A stretch of 64,000 bases of DNA from Echinococcus granulosus (taxonomy: Eukaryota > Platyhelminthes > Cestoda > Cyclophyllidea > Taeniidae): positions 3,026,771 to 3,090,770 of the forward strand of contig NW_020170382.1 in assembly GCF_000524195.1 (NCBI RefSeq). The letters are read 5' to 3'. A program made the translations under genes and the position numbers. The notes beneath the pieces were generated by a model, which searched no databases, was not told the DNA's origin, and worked only from the letters and a program-made list of their open reading frames with translations. Shown piece by piece: positions 61,597 to 64,000 of the stretch. The first letter of the stretch is position 1; each line of letters starts with the position of its first letter.

Positions 61597-64000
61597 CTAA
61601 AAAAAGAGCAAATTGTTACTCGGACAATGTACACTGTATCCTATGTACATTTCCCACTGCCACTGGGGACACAACTACTGGTGCCCTTCGTCTCCGCCCC
61701 GTTCTCACAACCAGTGCCAGAATGTACAGGAAAGTATAGGTGTAACATGTTTTCGATGGGCCTTTGTGCATTCGGGGAAAGTAATTTGTAGAGTTTTTAA
61801 CTTAACTTGTCTGTCTAAATGGAGTTAAAGTTCATTAAAAAAGGAACATTTGAGCCAAATCGGGACTTGCGGTCCATCTCCACCGTCTCTCGCTCGTCAC
61901 ACCCCTGCAATGGAATGCTCCCGCCGCAAAGTTAAATGTGGTAGTAAGTTCTGAGTCTGTGCTACCACTGTTACGCCTACTCTTCTCAGCGTGCGCCAGC
62001 CCAGTCCATACACCGGTCATCAACACCACGAGCCAACATCACTGGCAATGAGTGGATGCCTACGTCCGTGGATACAACAGTGCATGATGATTAATCAAAT
62101 TCCTCCTCAAATCCAAGCCTGTGGAAGGTTCTTAATGCGACTTATAAATTTACAAAATTTCGACACACCGACTATAAATAAGTCCCCAAACCTTTGGGCT
62201 ATCTTCCACAGATACTTCGATTAAAAAGATCCAGTGTCCCATATGCTGAATTGCTGCATAGAACCCGCGATACTTCAAGAACATCTTTCAAGGGAAGGAA
62301 AGCTCGAAACTGTATTTGATAGCCACGTAAGTTCGGCACAGCTGCAACGTTTGCAATGATTAAAAAGTACCTAGAGACGTTCATGCAAATTTCAATTCCT
62401 TTTAAATCCCATTTGGAATCTAATTACCTACTTAGATGTCGTGTTTCCGGTGCGTCTCCTTTTATAACAAAAATCTACTTTTGTCAATAGAAGTGAAAAA
62501 GCTGGCAATGTATAAATTCAGCACTTGTGAAATGTTGTTTCAAAAACTGCTGCGTTCCTTGATTTTTTCAAAATAATACAAAAAAATACGTGCCTTTGAA
62601 GACGTAAAAAATTAAGAGACTATCAGTAGTCTATTTGAATTTGAAACAATTGCCGAACATCCAGGCTGGGATGACAGCGACGGATGACTACAAGGTGAAT
62701 TGACAGCAGGTATAGTAGAATTGCACAAGTCTCCTTTTCTGATTGAAATGTATTAAGCTTCGTCAAAACGGTTAGACTGGATCATTTCTAATAAGTTAAA
62801 TCAGAAAAGTTGGGTCACCAAGACGAGATATTTTGTGTAATGATACGAATTGCCTGCACACAACCGCTTCCCGTGCACAGCAAACAGATGTGAACTGGAT
62901 TTCGTAAAGGCCATCACATGTTTGGACCCTCTTTTCTCATCCTTCTTTCACACAAAAAGGAGGTAAATTTATTGGATTAACCTAATCGCGTTGCTTTCAA
63001 ACCATTTCCTGCAGCTGAACAATTCAGTACCTTCAAACGGTATCGCATTGTCGTAAAAAGTGTACTTTAGAAAAAAGGGATATTTTTACCATTGAGAGAT
63101 GTGGAAAATTGAGTTGCATCCTTAAATAGGATTTCAAAACAGTCAAGTAGTCTTATTCTGTCAAAGTGGTCGAAAATGAGCGAGGAAAACGATAATCGAG
63201 ATAGACGGTTGAGCGGTATCAGTTTGGCCCCATATTCCTTCAGAACGTGGAAGCGTAAGCAAAATATTCCATTCAGCCATCAGTTTTTTGTCCCCGAATG
63301 AGCACCTAGTGAATCCACCAATCCTACCGACACTGGGGGTCTGTTTCAGTCTTCCATGTGGTTTCAGCTAAAACTACTGTTATGGTGGTCGATGCAGAAA
63401 TGGAACGAAACTTTCCAGACACGTTTATGCCACCGGAATCCCAAGTCATTATACCATCTTATTCCGTGATCTCGGAGTGATTTCAGTGCACTAGCATTAT
63501 AAACAACTCAGTGGCCGTGTCCAATCAGAAGATCCAAGTTGACAAAGACTTCCGAACAGAGGTTATTACTGCCTATAACCTGAGTAAATCCTGAGCACAG
63601 TGTGCAGGTGCGCAATCGCTTTACGTAGGTAGTAGAGGATGTGAGCGGTCACCATTTTAGAGTGTTTATTTTAAACGACCCTGACCCTAAGCAAATATCG
63701 GTAAATATAACGTGGCCTCCACGCTACGTTGACCAACCAGGTGAGTCAGAAAGAGCGACCTGCGAAGCATTTTGAGATGTTTGAGATTTAAAGGCAATCT
63801 CAACTTCGAAGGGGAAACTTCTAGAATGTTGAAATGGAAACGTTTCATACGGTTCGTAAAAATCTGCCAGCAGCTCAAATACTGTTATTACCACCAATGT
63901 AGATGTTTGGCACCTAGAAGAAACGAAGTTTTTGCCTCATAATAACGCAGAACCTATCTAATACGTTGGATTTCACATTCGATTAGCCTGCGCCATTCGC
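61597..64000. other. Right end of window, no gene recognised
   Basis: The 5' exons and promoter of the tau-like gene should lie here or further right. A minus-strand frame at 62029-61835 (KSRRNSGSTDSEL near its start) and another at 63878-63687 are open, but show no convincing splice links to exon 61596-61559. The rest is AT-rich without repeats that I could identify. Confidence 0.4.

Noticed and set aside
1..64000. Prokaryotic-type systems such as CRISPR arrays, defence islands or operons
   Set aside because: Intron-rich eukaryotic gene structure throughout; no regularly spaced repeats with spacers.

Overview
This is eukaryotic nuclear DNA. It is AT-rich, and the genes are split into many small exons with GT..AG introns, several of them only 31-41 nt long. 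Coding exons are clearly GC-richer than the introns. There are no operons and no ribosome binding sites. The mix of tiny and kilobase-long introns and the divergence of the proteins suggest a parasitic flatworm (Platyhelminthes; cestode or trematode). That assignment is an inference and the species was not determined. Gene identities below come from reading conserved motifs across predicted splice junctions. Intron phases were checked arithmetically, and most models close without a frame conflict.

Layout. (1) 0.5-7.6 kb, minus strand: a multi-exon C2H2 zinc-finger gene running off the left edge. (2) 8.56-27.6 kb, plus strand: MIOS, the WD40/zinc-ribbon subunit of the GATOR2 complex in amino-acid sensing to TORC1; about 22 exons and about 1,370 codons. 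It is head-to-head with the zinc-finger gene, with about 1 kb between the start codons. (3) 28.86-29.08 kb, minus strand: an intronless NUPR1/p8-type nuclear stress protein of 71 aa. (4) 31.94-40.67 kb, plus strand: WDR48/UAF1, the WD40 activator of the deubiquitinases USP1, USP12 and USP46; 17 exons, 768 aa, every phase consistent. (5) 44.18-55.09 kb, minus strand: SPAG1 (DNAAF13), a TPR/RPAP3_C co-chaperone for axonemal dynein pre-assembly. (6) 56.0-61.6 kb or further right, minus strand: a tau/MAP2/MAP4-type microtubule-binding protein with four tandem repeats, split about one repeat per exon, and a 16-nt micro-exon.

The genes do not form one pathway. They serve nutrient signalling (MIOS), deubiquitination and DNA repair (WDR48), stress chromatin (NUPR1), and microtubule and ciliary biology (tau-like MAP and SPAG1, which are neighbours on one strand).

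Between the genes are AT-rich spacers. They contain a pair of diverged direct repeats of about 230 bp (30.35 and 31.2 kb), a dispersed GTCTCGTTGGGAAAG motif, and complementary ATCC / GGAT tetranucleotide arrays flanking three exons of the tau-like gene. No CRISPR array, rRNA, tRNA or complete transposon was recognised. The most unusual items are the compact one-repeat-per-exon tau gene with inverted tetranucleotide arrays around its alternative-looking exons, and exon-like open frames lying antisense to, inside or between the recognised genes.
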